A DNA stretch of 64,000 nucleotides. Origin: Alistipes excrementigallinarum (GTDB taxonomy: Bacteria > Bacteroidota > Bacteroidia > Bacteroidales > Rikenellaceae). Position 1 is the first letter of the stretch. Each line of letters begins with the position of its first letter. Made by a program: the position numbers and the translations under genes. The notes below the pieces were generated by a model. That model was not told the origin of the DNA, searched no databases, and saw nothing but the letters and a program-made list of their open reading frames with translations. The stretch lies in contig DXIP01000023.1 in assembly GCA_019112825.1 (NCBI GenBank), positions 253,734-317,733 of the forward strand, in the 5' to 3' direction. Shown here piece after piece: positions 20,651 to 28,335 of the stretch.

Positions 20651-20735
20651 GAGGGCGGTCTTCGCGGCGGCCCGCTGCGCAGGAGCGGCGCATGCCGCCG
20701 GGCGGAGACCTGGATTTTGAAACGCAACAGAGAAG

Positions 20736-21425
20736 ATGTATTATTACGACCCGAACGACCGGTCCCCCCGCAGGTGGGCGACGATGGCGGCGCTGTGCTA
20801 CGCGCTGCTGCTCGTCGTTGCGTTCGCGCTCGTGTCGTTCGACTTCCGGCATATCGAGGAGAAGCCCGGTGATACGATTGTCATCGACTTCACGGAGCCT
20901 CCCGAGCCCGAGCCGCAGCGTCCTCCGGTGCGGCGGGCCACCGAGCCGCGCATGCACGACGAGGCGGCTCCCGTCGAGCAGACGGCCCGCGTGAGCGGCA
21001 GGGACGAGGTGACGCAGACACCCAACCCCCGGGCGCTCTTCCGGATGAACAAGGGCGGGGCCGACGAGCCCGAGAATGCGGGCAATCCCCGCGCTCCGAA
21101 GGGCGAGGACAAGGCGAGCGGCAAGGGTCCGGGGCTCGACGTCGACGGCCTCGACCAGCTCGACAAGGGGCTGCAGGGACGCGGCCTGGTGGGGGCGCTG
21201 CCCAAACCCGTCTATCCGGGCAACAAGAGCGGTAAAATCGTGATTCGCGTGACCGTTGGCCCCAAAGGCAATGTGACGGGGGCCTCGTACGAGCCCAAGG
21301 GGTCGACCGAAAGCGACCCGGCACTGGTGGCCGCGGCCCTCGAGGCGGCCCGCAAGGCGCGCTTCACGGAGAGCCGTGCGGCGGTGCAGGGCGGCACAAT
21401 CACCTACGTCTTCCGCATGGAGTAG
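20736..21425 (+). CDS. TonB-family energy transducer
   Basis: A 229-residue protein with TonB layout: a short cytoplasmic N-terminus, one helix (about residues 16-37, ALCYALLLVVAFALVSF), a Pro/Glu-rich periplasmic spacer (PPEPEPQRPPVRR) and a C-terminal domain of ~80 residues (GKIVIRVTVGPKGNVTGASYEPKG... ARKARFTES) that should contact an outer-membrane partner. The C-terminal domain is closer to the short TonB_C forms common in Bacteroidota than to E. coli TonB. It is 85 bp after exbD and in the same run as tamB. Confidence 0.85.
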   Translation: MYYYDPNDRSPRRWATMAALCYALLLVVAFALVSFDFRHIEEKPGDTIVIDFTEPPEPEPQRPPVRRATEPRMHDEAAPVEQTARVSGRDEVTQTPNPRALFRMNKGGADEPENAGNPRAPKGEDKASGKGPGLDVDGLDQLDKGLQGRGLVGALPKPVYPGNKSGKIVIRVTVGPKGNVTGASYEPKGSTESDPALVAAALEAARKARFTESRAAVQGGTITYVFRME

Positions 21426-21571
21426 CCGCCGGCGGGGGCGGGGCCGATAAGCGGCCGCCCCTCCGACGAGGCAGACCCGCCGGCAACGGAGGCCGCGGGC
21501 CGAGCTGCGGAAGCGGAGAAGACTCCGGAGGGGAGCCCCTCAGAGGGGACTCCCGGAAAAAGAGAAACACT

Positions 21572-22081
21572 ATGCGCAAATTTGTTTGGACATGCATCGG
21601 GTGCCTGCTCCTGGCAACGGGACAGGCCGTCGGCCGGACCGCCGGCGCGGCGGAGCGCTCGCAGCGGGATGCCGTGGCGGAGAGCTCCCCGAAAAAGGGG
21701 GAAAACCCCTCGCGCCGCGAACGGCGGAATGGCTCGGCACAGCAGGGCGGTGCGCTGCTGCGGCTCGAGGAGTCGGTCTATGACTTCGGCCGCGTGCCGC
21801 GCCGCGGCGGCGATTTGGTGCACGACTTCGTCGTCGAGAACGAGGGTACGGTGCCGCTCGTTGTCACGCGGGTCTTCACCTCGTGCTCGTGCCTCAAGGC
21901 GAGCTATTCGAAGCGCCCCATCCCGCCCGGCGGCACGGGGGTGATTCGGATTACCTACGAACCCTACAAGAGCGAGCCCGGAACCTTCTACAAGGTCATC
22001 CAGGTCTACTCCAATTCGACCGAGGGGCGCACCGTCATCACGGTGCAGGGAAGCTCCTACGACGACGAAGAGGAGGAGTAG
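21572..22081 (+). CDS. DUF1573 periplasmic protein
   Basis: A 169-residue protein with a signal peptide (MRKFVWTCIGCLLLATGQAVG) and a DUF1573 domain over about residues 65-163. Typical features are EESVYDFGRVPRRG, the turn FTSCSCLKASYSKRPIPPGGTGVIRITYEP, and a C-terminal GSSY. The fold is Ig-like; the biochemical role of the family is unknown. It ends in an acidic tail (DDEEEE). It is 146 bp after the tonB-like gene across a G+C-rich spacer, so co-transcription with tamB-exbBD-tonB is possible but not certain. Confidence 0.85.
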   Translation: MRKFVWTCIGCLLLATGQAVGRTAGAAERSQRDAVAESSPKKGENPSRRERRNGSAQQGGALLRLEESVYDFGRVPRRGGDLVHDFVVENEGTVPLVVTRVFTSCSCLKASYSKRPIPPGGTGVIRITYEPYKSEPGTFYKVIQVYSNSTEGRTVITVQGSSYDDEEEE

Positions 22082-22085
22082 CTCC

Positions 22086-22165
22086 CTCTGTCGGGACACG
22101 CGGCGACAGAGCCTCCGCATCCCGGCGCAGTCAACCATACCCGGACGCGCAACCGCCCGGGTATG
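22086..22165. other. Two successive hairpins after the DUF1573 gene
   Basis: An 8-bp stem (22086-22093 with 22104-22111) is followed by a 9-bp stem (22136-22144 with 22157-22165). Neither has a T-run, so they may be a weak Rho-independent stop or an mRNA 3' end structure. Confidence 0.35.
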
Positions 22166-22221
22166 TCGTCCGAAGTCCGCAGCGGGGCCGGGCGCGAAAC
22201 ACCTAAGCAACAATCTTTTTT

Positions 22222-23529
22222 ATGACATCGATTCTCTTCCGAAACGCGACCGTGCTGCCCATGACGGCGGAGGCGGACGCACCGAAATACTTCACGGGCT
22301 GGGTCGGCATCGTCGGCAACCGCATCGAGCGGGTCGAGGCCGGAGATGCCGGCGCCGACGAGTTCCTGGCGGCGCATCCCGACGCGCGGCTCTTCGACTG
22401 CCGCGGCAAGCTGGTCATGCCGGGTCTGGTCAACACCCACTGCCACGCGGCGATGACGCTCCAGCGGGGCTACGCCGACGACATCGCCCTCATGGAGTGG
22501 CTCAACGACTACATCTGGCCCTTCGAGGGGCGCCAGACGGCCGACGACGTGGCGCTGGGCATGACGCTGGGTATCGTCGAGATGCTGCTCGGGGGTGTCA
22601 CCTCGTTCGTCGACATGTACTACCACGAGGACCGCTGCGTCGAGGTGGCCGAGCGGATGGGCATCCGCGCGATGTTGGGCTGCAACTACTTCGACAGCAA
22701 CATCGACGAGGTCTTTCCGCAGATTGAGCGCGCTGCGGCGGCCGCTGCCGGCAGCTTGCGCGTGCAGATTGCCGTGGCGCCCCACTCGGCCTACACCGTC
22801 TCGCCCGAGAACCTGCTGCGGGGCCGCAAGCTGGCCGACCGCCTCGGCCTGCGGATGATGACCCACGTGGCGGAGACCCGCGACGAGGTGCGCATCATCG
22901 GCGAACGCTTCGGCTGCACGCCCGTCGAACACCTCGACCGCCTCGGGCTGCTCGACGAGCGGCTCATCGCCGCGCACTGTGTCCATCTGACCGACGACGA
23001 CCTGCGCACGCTCGTCGAGCGGCGCGTCGTCGTCTCGCACAACCCGCAGAGCAACATGAAAATCTCGAGCGGCGTGGCCCCCGTCGAGCGGCTGCGCAAG
23101 GCCGGGGCCTGCGTGACGGTGGCCACCGACGGCACCTGCTCGAACAACGACCTCGACATGTGGGAGGAGCTGCGCACGGCATCCTTCCTCCAGAAATCCT
23201 ATACGGGCGACCCCTGCGCGCTGCCGGCCTACGAGGCGCTGCGCATGGCAACCGTCAACGGCGCCCGCGCCTTCGGTCTGGAGGGCCTCCTGGGGGTGCT
23301 GCGCCCCGGAGCGCTGGCCGACGTGGTGGTGGTCGACCTCCGGAAGCCCCACCTGCAGCCCGTCCACGACCTGGTGGGCAACCTGGTCTACTGCGGCAAG
23401 GCGTCGGATGTCGAGACGGTGGTGGTCGACGGCCGCGTCGTTGTCGAGAAGCGGCAGATAGAGGGCATCGACCTCGAGCGGCTCTATGCCGACGTGGCGG
23501 CTGCCGTCGAGCGCATCAAGCGCGCGTAG
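22222..23529 (+). CDS. Amidohydrolase of the MTA/SAH deaminase family
   Basis: A 435-residue metal-dependent hydrolase related to 5'-methylthioadenosine/S-adenosylhomocysteine deaminase and other aryl deaminases. Metal ligands are visible in NTHCHAAM (first His pair), MTHVAETRDE, IAAHCVHL and the Asp in ATDGTCSNNDLDM. MQRGYADDIALMEWL-like residues around the first site and a C-terminal NGARAFGLEGLLGVLRPGALADVVVVD strand are family-typical. It would deaminate an adenosine-type base in the cytoplasm, feeding nucleoside or SAH recycling; the exact substrate is not fixed by sequence. No clear promoter was seen. Confidence 0.85.
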   Translation: MTSILFRNATVLPMTAEADAPKYFTGWVGIVGNRIERVEAGDAGADEFLAAHPDARLFDCRGKLVMPGLVNTHCHAAMTLQRGYADDIALMEWLNDYIWPFEGRQTADDVALGMTLGIVEMLLGGVTSFVDMYYHEDRCVEVAERMGIRAMLGCNYFDSNIDEVFPQIERAAAAAAGSLRVQIAVAPHSAYTVSPENLLRGRKLADRLGLRMMTHVAETRDEVRIIGERFGCTPVEHLDRLGLLDERLIAAHCVHLTDDDLRTLVERRVVVSHNPQSNMKISSGVAPVERLRKAGACVTVATDGTCSNNDLDMWEELRTASFLQKSYTGDPCALPAYEALRMATVNGARAFGLEGLLGVLRPGALADVVVVDLRKPHLQPVHDLVGNLVYCGKASDVETVVVDGRVVVEKRQIEGIDLERLYADVAAAVERIKRA

Positions 23530-23626
23530 CCGTCCGTCCGCTTGCGCTGGGGGGGAGTGCTGCCTCCCGCCGCGAGCGGCTGTCCCGTTTTTGATGCGGC
23601 GCAAGTTGCCGATTTTCGGTCTCATG

Positions 23627-23666
23627 CGGCGCTCTCCATCCCCTTTTCGGGGTATGGAGGGCGCCG
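23627..23666 (+). terminator. Long hairpin after the amidohydrolase gene
   Basis: CGGCGC-CTCCAT-CCCC pairs with GGGG-ATGGAG-GCGCCG (one wobble, one bulge) around a TTTTC loop, followed by TTGTT. It is a plausible terminator, although the T-run is weak. Confidence 0.5.
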
Positions 23667-23725
23667 TTGTTCGGTCTGGTCCGGCGGAATTCTGCCGGTG
23701 CGGGAGGTTTGTCGGAAAAAAACAC

Positions 23726-23733
23726 TATCTTGT
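23726..23733 (+). promoter_or_regulatory. Variant -7 element TATCTTGT before the S41 gene
   Basis: An A-rich stretch followed by TATCTTGT, one T short of TAnnTTTG, lies 40 nt before the start codon. The same octamer precedes two other exported-protein genes in this window (31724-31731 minus strand, 36661-36668). Confidence 0.4.
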
Positions 23734-23773
23734 TACCTGAAACGTGCCCTTCGGGGAGCCAAATTTTCCGACC

Positions 23774-25507
23774 ATGAAGAGAAACCTTCGTTTTTTGCTC
23801 CTTCTGTGCAGCCTTTGGATGCTCGCTGCCCTGCCGGTGCAGGCCCAGCAGATGGCGAATGCCTCTTCGGGGTTTTCGATGACCTCCGACGACCTGAGTG
23901 ACCCCCGCGTGCCCGGCAACCTTGAGACGCTCTGCCGCGTCTGGGGCTATGCCAAGTACCACCATCCGGTCTTTTGTGACACGCTGTGCCGCGTCGATGT
24001 CGACAGCGCCCTCTTTGCCTTGCTGCCCCAGGTTGTGCATGCCGACCGGGTGACCCGTAACCGGCACCTGCTCGACTGGGTACGCTCGCTGGGAGATTAC
24101 ACCCCCAACCGGGTCGATTACGAACAGAGCCTAGCACCGCTCGAACTGGTATCGACCGTCGACCTGGCTTGGACCCGGGATACGATCCTGTTGGGGTGTG
24201 ATTTGTCGCACCTGCTGCAGGACCTGCGTTATGCCGAGCGCGGCGAAAACTACTATCTCCGCATGGGAACAATGGAAAATGGACCGGGTTATCACTACCT
24301 TTCGTTGCGCAACGAGAAATCCTATCCGACTCCGCAGATGGATAGCGGGCTCAACCTGCTGACGCTCTTTCGGCTGTGGAACGTCATTGAGTACTACGCC
24401 CCGAACCGTTCGCTGACGCTGCACCCCTGGGATGAAGTGCTCTCTACCTATATTCGTCTCGTGGGGGCCGAGACGGACCCCGTCCGCTTCTCCCGGCTCT
24501 ACATGCGGTTAATCCGCGAGCTCAACGACGGCCATGCCTACGCGCCAATCGAGATGCTTTTCGGACAGCGGATGCTGCCCGTGTGGCCGCTCCAGGCCGA
24601 AGGGCGCCTCTTTGTCGGCTACTCCGGCGACAGTCTCCTTGAACGGGGCGACGAGGTGGTGGCCATCGACGGGGAGCCTATCTCCGAACGGCTGGAGCTG
24701 CTGCGGGAGTATGCCTCGCGGTCGAACGAGGCGAGTCTGCGCAAGGCCCTCCGTTATTATGGGCTACGCACACGTCGCGATACCGCCGAGGTGGTCCGCC
24801 GCCGCGCCGGGGTCTGCGATACGCTCCGCGTGGCAACGGTGCCCTATGGCAGCGTCTCCCCCCTTTACGACCCGGCCCAGCTCGAGCAGCCGCCCTTCCG
24901 CCTGCTGGCCGATTCGGTGGGTTACATCTACGCCGGGACCTTCTCACGCGAGCACCTCGCCCAGGTCGTGCAGACGCTGCCCCGCACGCGGGCGCTCATC
25001 ATCGACCTGCGCACCTACCCGCTGAAAGTGGACGGCGCGCTGATAGCGTTGATTGGCCAGTCGTTGCGCACCGAGTCGGTTGTTGTTAGGCAGGCGCTCT
25101 ATCAGACACTGGCACTGCCCGGCCTCTTCTACCGGCAGGAGCAGTGGCTGTTCGAGGACTTCGGAGAGGTTGCTGCACGATGCACCGAGCCCTACAAAGG
25201 ACGGGTAATTTTACTGGTCGACGAGATGACGCAAAGCAACCCCGAGTTCCAGGCCATGGCGTTCCAGAGTTGCCCGCAGACGCTGACCATCGGCTCGCCG
25301 ACCTCGGGTGCCAACGGTTCCATTGTCTGGATTCCGCTGCCCGGTCAGATGACCAGTTTCTCCGGCATCGGCGCCCTCTATCCGGACGGGACCCAGCCCC
25401 AGACCGTGGGTGTGCGCCTCGATGTCGAGGTGCTGCCGACGGCCGAAGGGTTACAGGCCGGGCGTGACGAGGTGCTCGAACGGGCGCTGGAGCTGGCCCG
25501 GCAATAG
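23774..25507 (+). CDS. Secreted S41-family (C-terminal processing protease-like) peptidase
   Basis: A 577-residue exported protein. ATG 23774 gives a clear signal peptide (RNLRFLLLLCSLWMLAALPVQAQ). After ~200 residues of N-terminal domain comes a PDZ-like stretch (about 285-330, ERGDEVVAIDGEPISERLELL) and an S41 catalytic domain with the probable nucleophile Ser in VDEMTQSNPEFQAMAF and the following loop TIGSPTSGANGSIVWIPLPG. The catalytic Lys was not identified with confidence. Codon use is looser than in neighbours (TTA, TTG, GTT and an AGG codon occur), hinting at different ancestry or low expression. It stands alone; the substrate is unknown. Confidence 0.75.
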   Translation: MKRNLRFLLLLCSLWMLAALPVQAQQMANASSGFSMTSDDLSDPRVPGNLETLCRVWGYAKYHHPVFCDTLCRVDVDSALFALLPQVVHADRVTRNRHLLDWVRSLGDYTPNRVDYEQSLAPLELVSTVDLAWTRDTILLGCDLSHLLQDLRYAERGENYYLRMGTMENGPGYHYLSLRNEKSYPTPQMDSGLNLLTLFRLWNVIEYYAPNRSLTLHPWDEVLSTYIRLVGAETDPVRFSRLYMRLIRELNDGHAYAPIEMLFGQRMLPVWPLQAEGRLFVGYSGDSLLERGDEVVAIDGEPISERLELLREYASRSNEASLRKALRYYGLRTRRDTAEVVRRRAGVCDTLRVATVPYGSVSPLYDPAQLEQPPFRLLADSVGYIYAGTFSREHLAQVVQTLPRTRALIIDLRTYPLKVDGALIALIGQSLRTESVVVRQALYQTLALPGLFYRQEQWLFEDFGEVAARCTEPYKGRVILLVDEMTQSNPEFQAMAFQSCPQTLTIGSPTSGANGSIVWIPLPGQMTSFSGIGALYPDGTQPQTVGVRLDVEVLPTAEGLQAGRDEVLERALELARQ

Positions 25508-25523
25508 GGTGGGGCGTGCCGCT

Positions 25524-25565
25524 CCGTGACTGTGGCCGTGACTGTGGCCGTGACTGTGGCCGTGG
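25524..25565. repeat. 12-bp tandem repeat
   Basis: Three exact copies of CCGTGACTGTGG (25524-25535, 25536-25547, 25548-25559) and a partial fourth sit directly after the S41 gene. The remaining ~180 bp before tpx show no gene. Confidence 0.9.
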
Positions 25566-25747
25566 CCGGGGCGGGCCGGCGGTACGGCTTTTGCAGCGGT
25601 GAATGGTCCGCGGCGCGGCCTCCGATGGCTGACATGCGGACGCCGGGCCGCTCGGACGGTGTATGAACGAAAAAGAGCCCTTCGGCTCCGATGCGGTGTG
25701 CCGCACCGGGCTGCGGGACAAGGATAACAACTAAACAGTAAAACGTT

Positions 25748-26260
25748 ATGGGAGAAAAAGTTTTGTTCGCAGGGCAGCCCTTCGAGCTGGAGGGTACGCC
25801 GCGGCGTGTGGGCGATGCGGCCCCCGATTTCGTATTGACGGGTCAGGACCTGGCGCCCGTGTCGTCGGAGCGTCTGCACGGCAAGGTGCGTGTCTACAGC
25901 GTCTTCCCCTCCATCGACACCCCCGTCTGCTCGCTGCAGAACATCCGCTTCAACCGCGAGGCGGCGGCGCTGGGTGACGAGGTGACCATCGTGGCGATTT
26001 CGGTCGACCTTCCCTTTGCGCAGAAGCGTTTCTGCGCGGCCGAGGGCATCGACCGCGTCGAGGTGCTGTCGGACTATCAGCGTCTCGACTTCGGTATGAA
26101 GTACGGATTCGTCCTTCCGGGGCTGCGGCTGCTGGCGCGCGGCGTGGTGGTGGTCGGCCGTGACGACCGGATTCGCTACATCGAGTATGTGCCCGAGGTG
26201 ACCCACGAACCCGACTATGCGCGGGCCATCGAGGCGGTTCGCAGCGCGCTCAAGGAGTAG
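25748..26260 (+). CDS. tpx: Thiol peroxidase (atypical 2-Cys peroxiredoxin)
   Basis: Tpx reduces H2O2 and alkyl hydroperoxides using thioredoxin. The 170-residue chain has the peroxidatic Cys61 in SIDTPVCSLQ and the resolving Cys96 in AQKRFCAAEG, the normal Tpx pair spaced 35 apart. The N-terminal GDAAPDFVLTGQDL and the late GRDDRIRYIEYVPEVTHEPDY are also typical. It is monocistronic with a terminator 144 bp downstream. Confidence 0.95.
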   Translation: MGEKVLFAGQPFELEGTPRRVGDAAPDFVLTGQDLAPVSSERLHGKVRVYSVFPSIDTPVCSLQNIRFNREAAALGDEVTIVAISVDLPFAQKRFCAAEGIDRVEVLSDYQRLDFGMKYGFVLPGLRLLARGVVVVGRDDRIRYIEYVPEVTHEPDYARAIEAVRSALKE

Positions 26261-26404
26261 GCGGACAAATCCGGCCGGCTGAGGCGGTTCCGTTGCATTG
26301 CGCCGTATGTCGCCGCATTTTGCCGCGTTCCGCCGTCTGCTGCTGAGGCCTTCGCGCGGCTGAGGCGCTTTCCGCTTCGGGTGCCGGTTGGACCGGATAT
26401 GAGA

Positions 26405-26434
26405 GAGGGGGTGATGCCAAAGCATCACCCCCTC
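26405..26434. terminator. Bidirectional terminator between tpx and the peptide transporter
   Basis: A perfect 13-bp stem (26405-26417 with 26422-26434, loop CAAA) lies between two convergent genes. Confidence 0.75.
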
Positions 26435-26468
26435 TTCCGTTGCATGCGGTGCGTGTTCCGCTACTTGG

Positions 26469-27971
26469 CTACTTGGTCACCCGCTCGAGCCACTTGACCA
26501 TGGCCAGCATGGCAATCATCGAGATGGCGCAGACAATCACGAAGATGCTCCACGTGGCCGAGATGGAGATGCGCTTGTAGAGAATCGGACCGATGAAGAG
26601 CAGTCCGTTGCCGATGGCCGTGGCGCCGAGCCAGCAGCCCTGCATCAGACCCTGCAGCTTCTGGGGAGCCACCTTCGAGACGAACGACAGACCCAGCGGC
26701 GAGATGAAGAGCTCGGCGATGGTCAGAATCAGGTAGGTGGCCACAAGCAGCCACGGCGTGACGCGGTCGGCGACGGCCAGACCGCCCTGGGCCTGCACCT
26801 CGGCCAGTTTGGGAAGACCCAGCGAACCGAGGACCATCAGCACGTATGCGAAGGCGGCAATGCCCATGCCGATGGCAATCTTCATCGGCGTCGAGGGCTC
26901 CTTGCCGCGGTTGCGCAGCCACGAGAAGACGGCGATGACCAGCGGCGTGAGGAAGACCACGCAGAAGGGGTTGGCCGACTGGAAGATTTCGGCCGTGATG
27001 GGCATTCCGAAGATTTCAAGACGCGTGTAGTCCTGTGCGAAGAGCGTCAGCGTCAGACCGTTCTGGTGGAACGAGAACCAGAAGAAAATCACGATGGCGA
27101 AGACGGCGAACAGCGCGTAGAGACGCTGTTTGATTTCGCGGGCATCCTGCTGGATTTCGGCCTTCGAGGGGGTCGGACGGTTCTTCTCGGCAACCTTGGG
27201 GTCGGGCAGCTTCTTCTTGTTGACCACGAAGACCACCAGCGAGAAGAGCAGCGCCACGATGGCCACGCCGAAGGCGTAGTGGAAGCCCGTGTTGAAGGCG
27301 TTGAGGTAGCTCTCAGCGAAGACACCCATGTCGGTCGGGGCGCCGTTGAGGCTCACTTGGGCGGCCAGTTCGCTGAAGCGGCCGTCAACCACCTCGGGAG
27401 CCATCGTGCCGCCCAGATACTGGTGGCAGAGGGCCGAAAGGTCCGAGTTGTAGAGGTAGCCCTGCGTGCGCAGCCACCAGTTGCGGACGCTCACGGCCGC
27501 AAAGGGGGCGACCATGGCGCCGATGTTGATGAACATGTAGAAAATCTGGAAGCCCGTATCGCGCAGCTTGGCGTACTTCTCGTTGTCGTAGAGCTGGCCC
27601 ACCAGAGCCTGGAGGTTGCCCTTGAAGAGGCCGTTGCCGAAGGCGATAATCATCAGGGCGCCGACGACCATCGTTTTCGAGGTGATGGTGGGCACCATCA
27701 GCACGGCGTAACCCAGCGTCATGACCACGATGCCGGCGATAATCGTCCCCTTGTAGTTGCGCAGGCGGTCGGCGATGAGTCCGCCCACCAGAGCGAGGAT
27801 GTAAATCGAGGTGTAGAAGAACGAATAGATTTTTCCGGCCTGCTCACCGTCGATGCCGAATTTCGACATGAGGAAGAGCGTCAGGATGGCCATCATCGTG
27901 TAGAAGCCGAAGCGTTCGCCGGTGTTGGCCAGCGCGGCGGCAATCAGGCCTTTGGGTTGATTTTTGAACAT
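26469..27971 (-). CDS. POT/PTR2-family proton-dependent oligopeptide transporter
   Basis: A 500-residue inner-membrane carrier of the major facilitator superfamily that takes up di- and tripeptides with protons. ATG 27971 is chosen (MFKNQPKGLIAAAL), downstream of a near-consensus promoter; longer in-frame starts have no support. The POT signature ExxERFxYY appears as NTGERFGFYTMM in helix 1, and about 12-14 hydrophobic segments follow. A large central insert (about residues 215-255, LSALCHQYLGG...) is common in Bacteroidota members. It converges on tpx. Confidence 0.9.
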   Translation of the reverse strand: MFKNQPKGLIAAALANTGERFGFYTMMAILTLFLMSKFGIDGEQAGKIYSFFYTSIYILALVGGLIADRLRNYKGTIIAGIVVMTLGYAVLMVPTITSKTMVVGALMIIAFGNGLFKGNLQALVGQLYDNEKYAKLRDTGFQIFYMFINIGAMVAPFAAVSVRNWWLRTQGYLYNSDLSALCHQYLGGTMAPEVVDGRFSELAAQVSLNGAPTDMGVFAESYLNAFNTGFHYAFGVAIVALLFSLVVFVVNKKKLPDPKVAEKNRPTPSKAEIQQDAREIKQRLYALFAVFAIVIFFWFSFHQNGLTLTLFAQDYTRLEIFGMPITAEIFQSANPFCVVFLTPLVIAVFSWLRNRGKEPSTPMKIAIGMGIAAFAYVLMVLGSLGLPKLAEVQAQGGLAVADRVTPWLLVATYLILTIAELFISPLGLSFVSKVAPQKLQGLMQGCWLGATAIGNGLLFIGPILYKRISISATWSIFVIVCAISMIAMLAMVKWLERVTK

Positions 27972-28003
27972 TGCATTTAGGGGTTTTTGGTTACGTTTTC
28001 CGA

Positions 28004-28033
28004 CAAAGATAATATTTTTTCCACGACATGCAA
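28004..28033 (-). promoter_or_regulatory. Promoter of the peptide transporter gene
   Basis: On the minus strand, TTG (28033-28031), 19 bp, then TATCTTTG (28011-28004) matches the Bacteroidota housekeeping promoter in sequence and spacing. The predicted leader is about 30 nt. Confidence 0.8.
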
Positions 28034-28300
28034 TATCCGCGCCGATGATTTGTGCAGCCGACGGGGGTGGAATGAATCGGGCATTCGGCAAACAGGGGAT
28101 GCGATTTGTCGTTTTTTCGTATCGCCGGTCAACCTTTGGGCCCCGAATATCGACTCAATCGGGGCCGGCGGTTTGCGCCGATGCCCTGTTTGGGGCTCAA
28201 CTTCAATATCGGGCCACGCTTCGGGCGGGGCCCGGCCTTTTTGCCGGCGGCGGGGTGTCGATTTTCAGTGGGCGGATGCCGACGGCATCGGATTTTTTCG

Positions 28301-28308
28301 TATATTTG
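28301..28308 (+). promoter_or_regulatory. -7 element TATATTTG for glgB
   Basis: A TAnnTTTG match 27 nt before the glgB ATG. The divergent 364-bp spacer (27972-28335) otherwise shows no gene. Confidence 0.65.
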
Positions 28309-28335
28309 TAGTAAATCAACCGCTACTGACACGCT

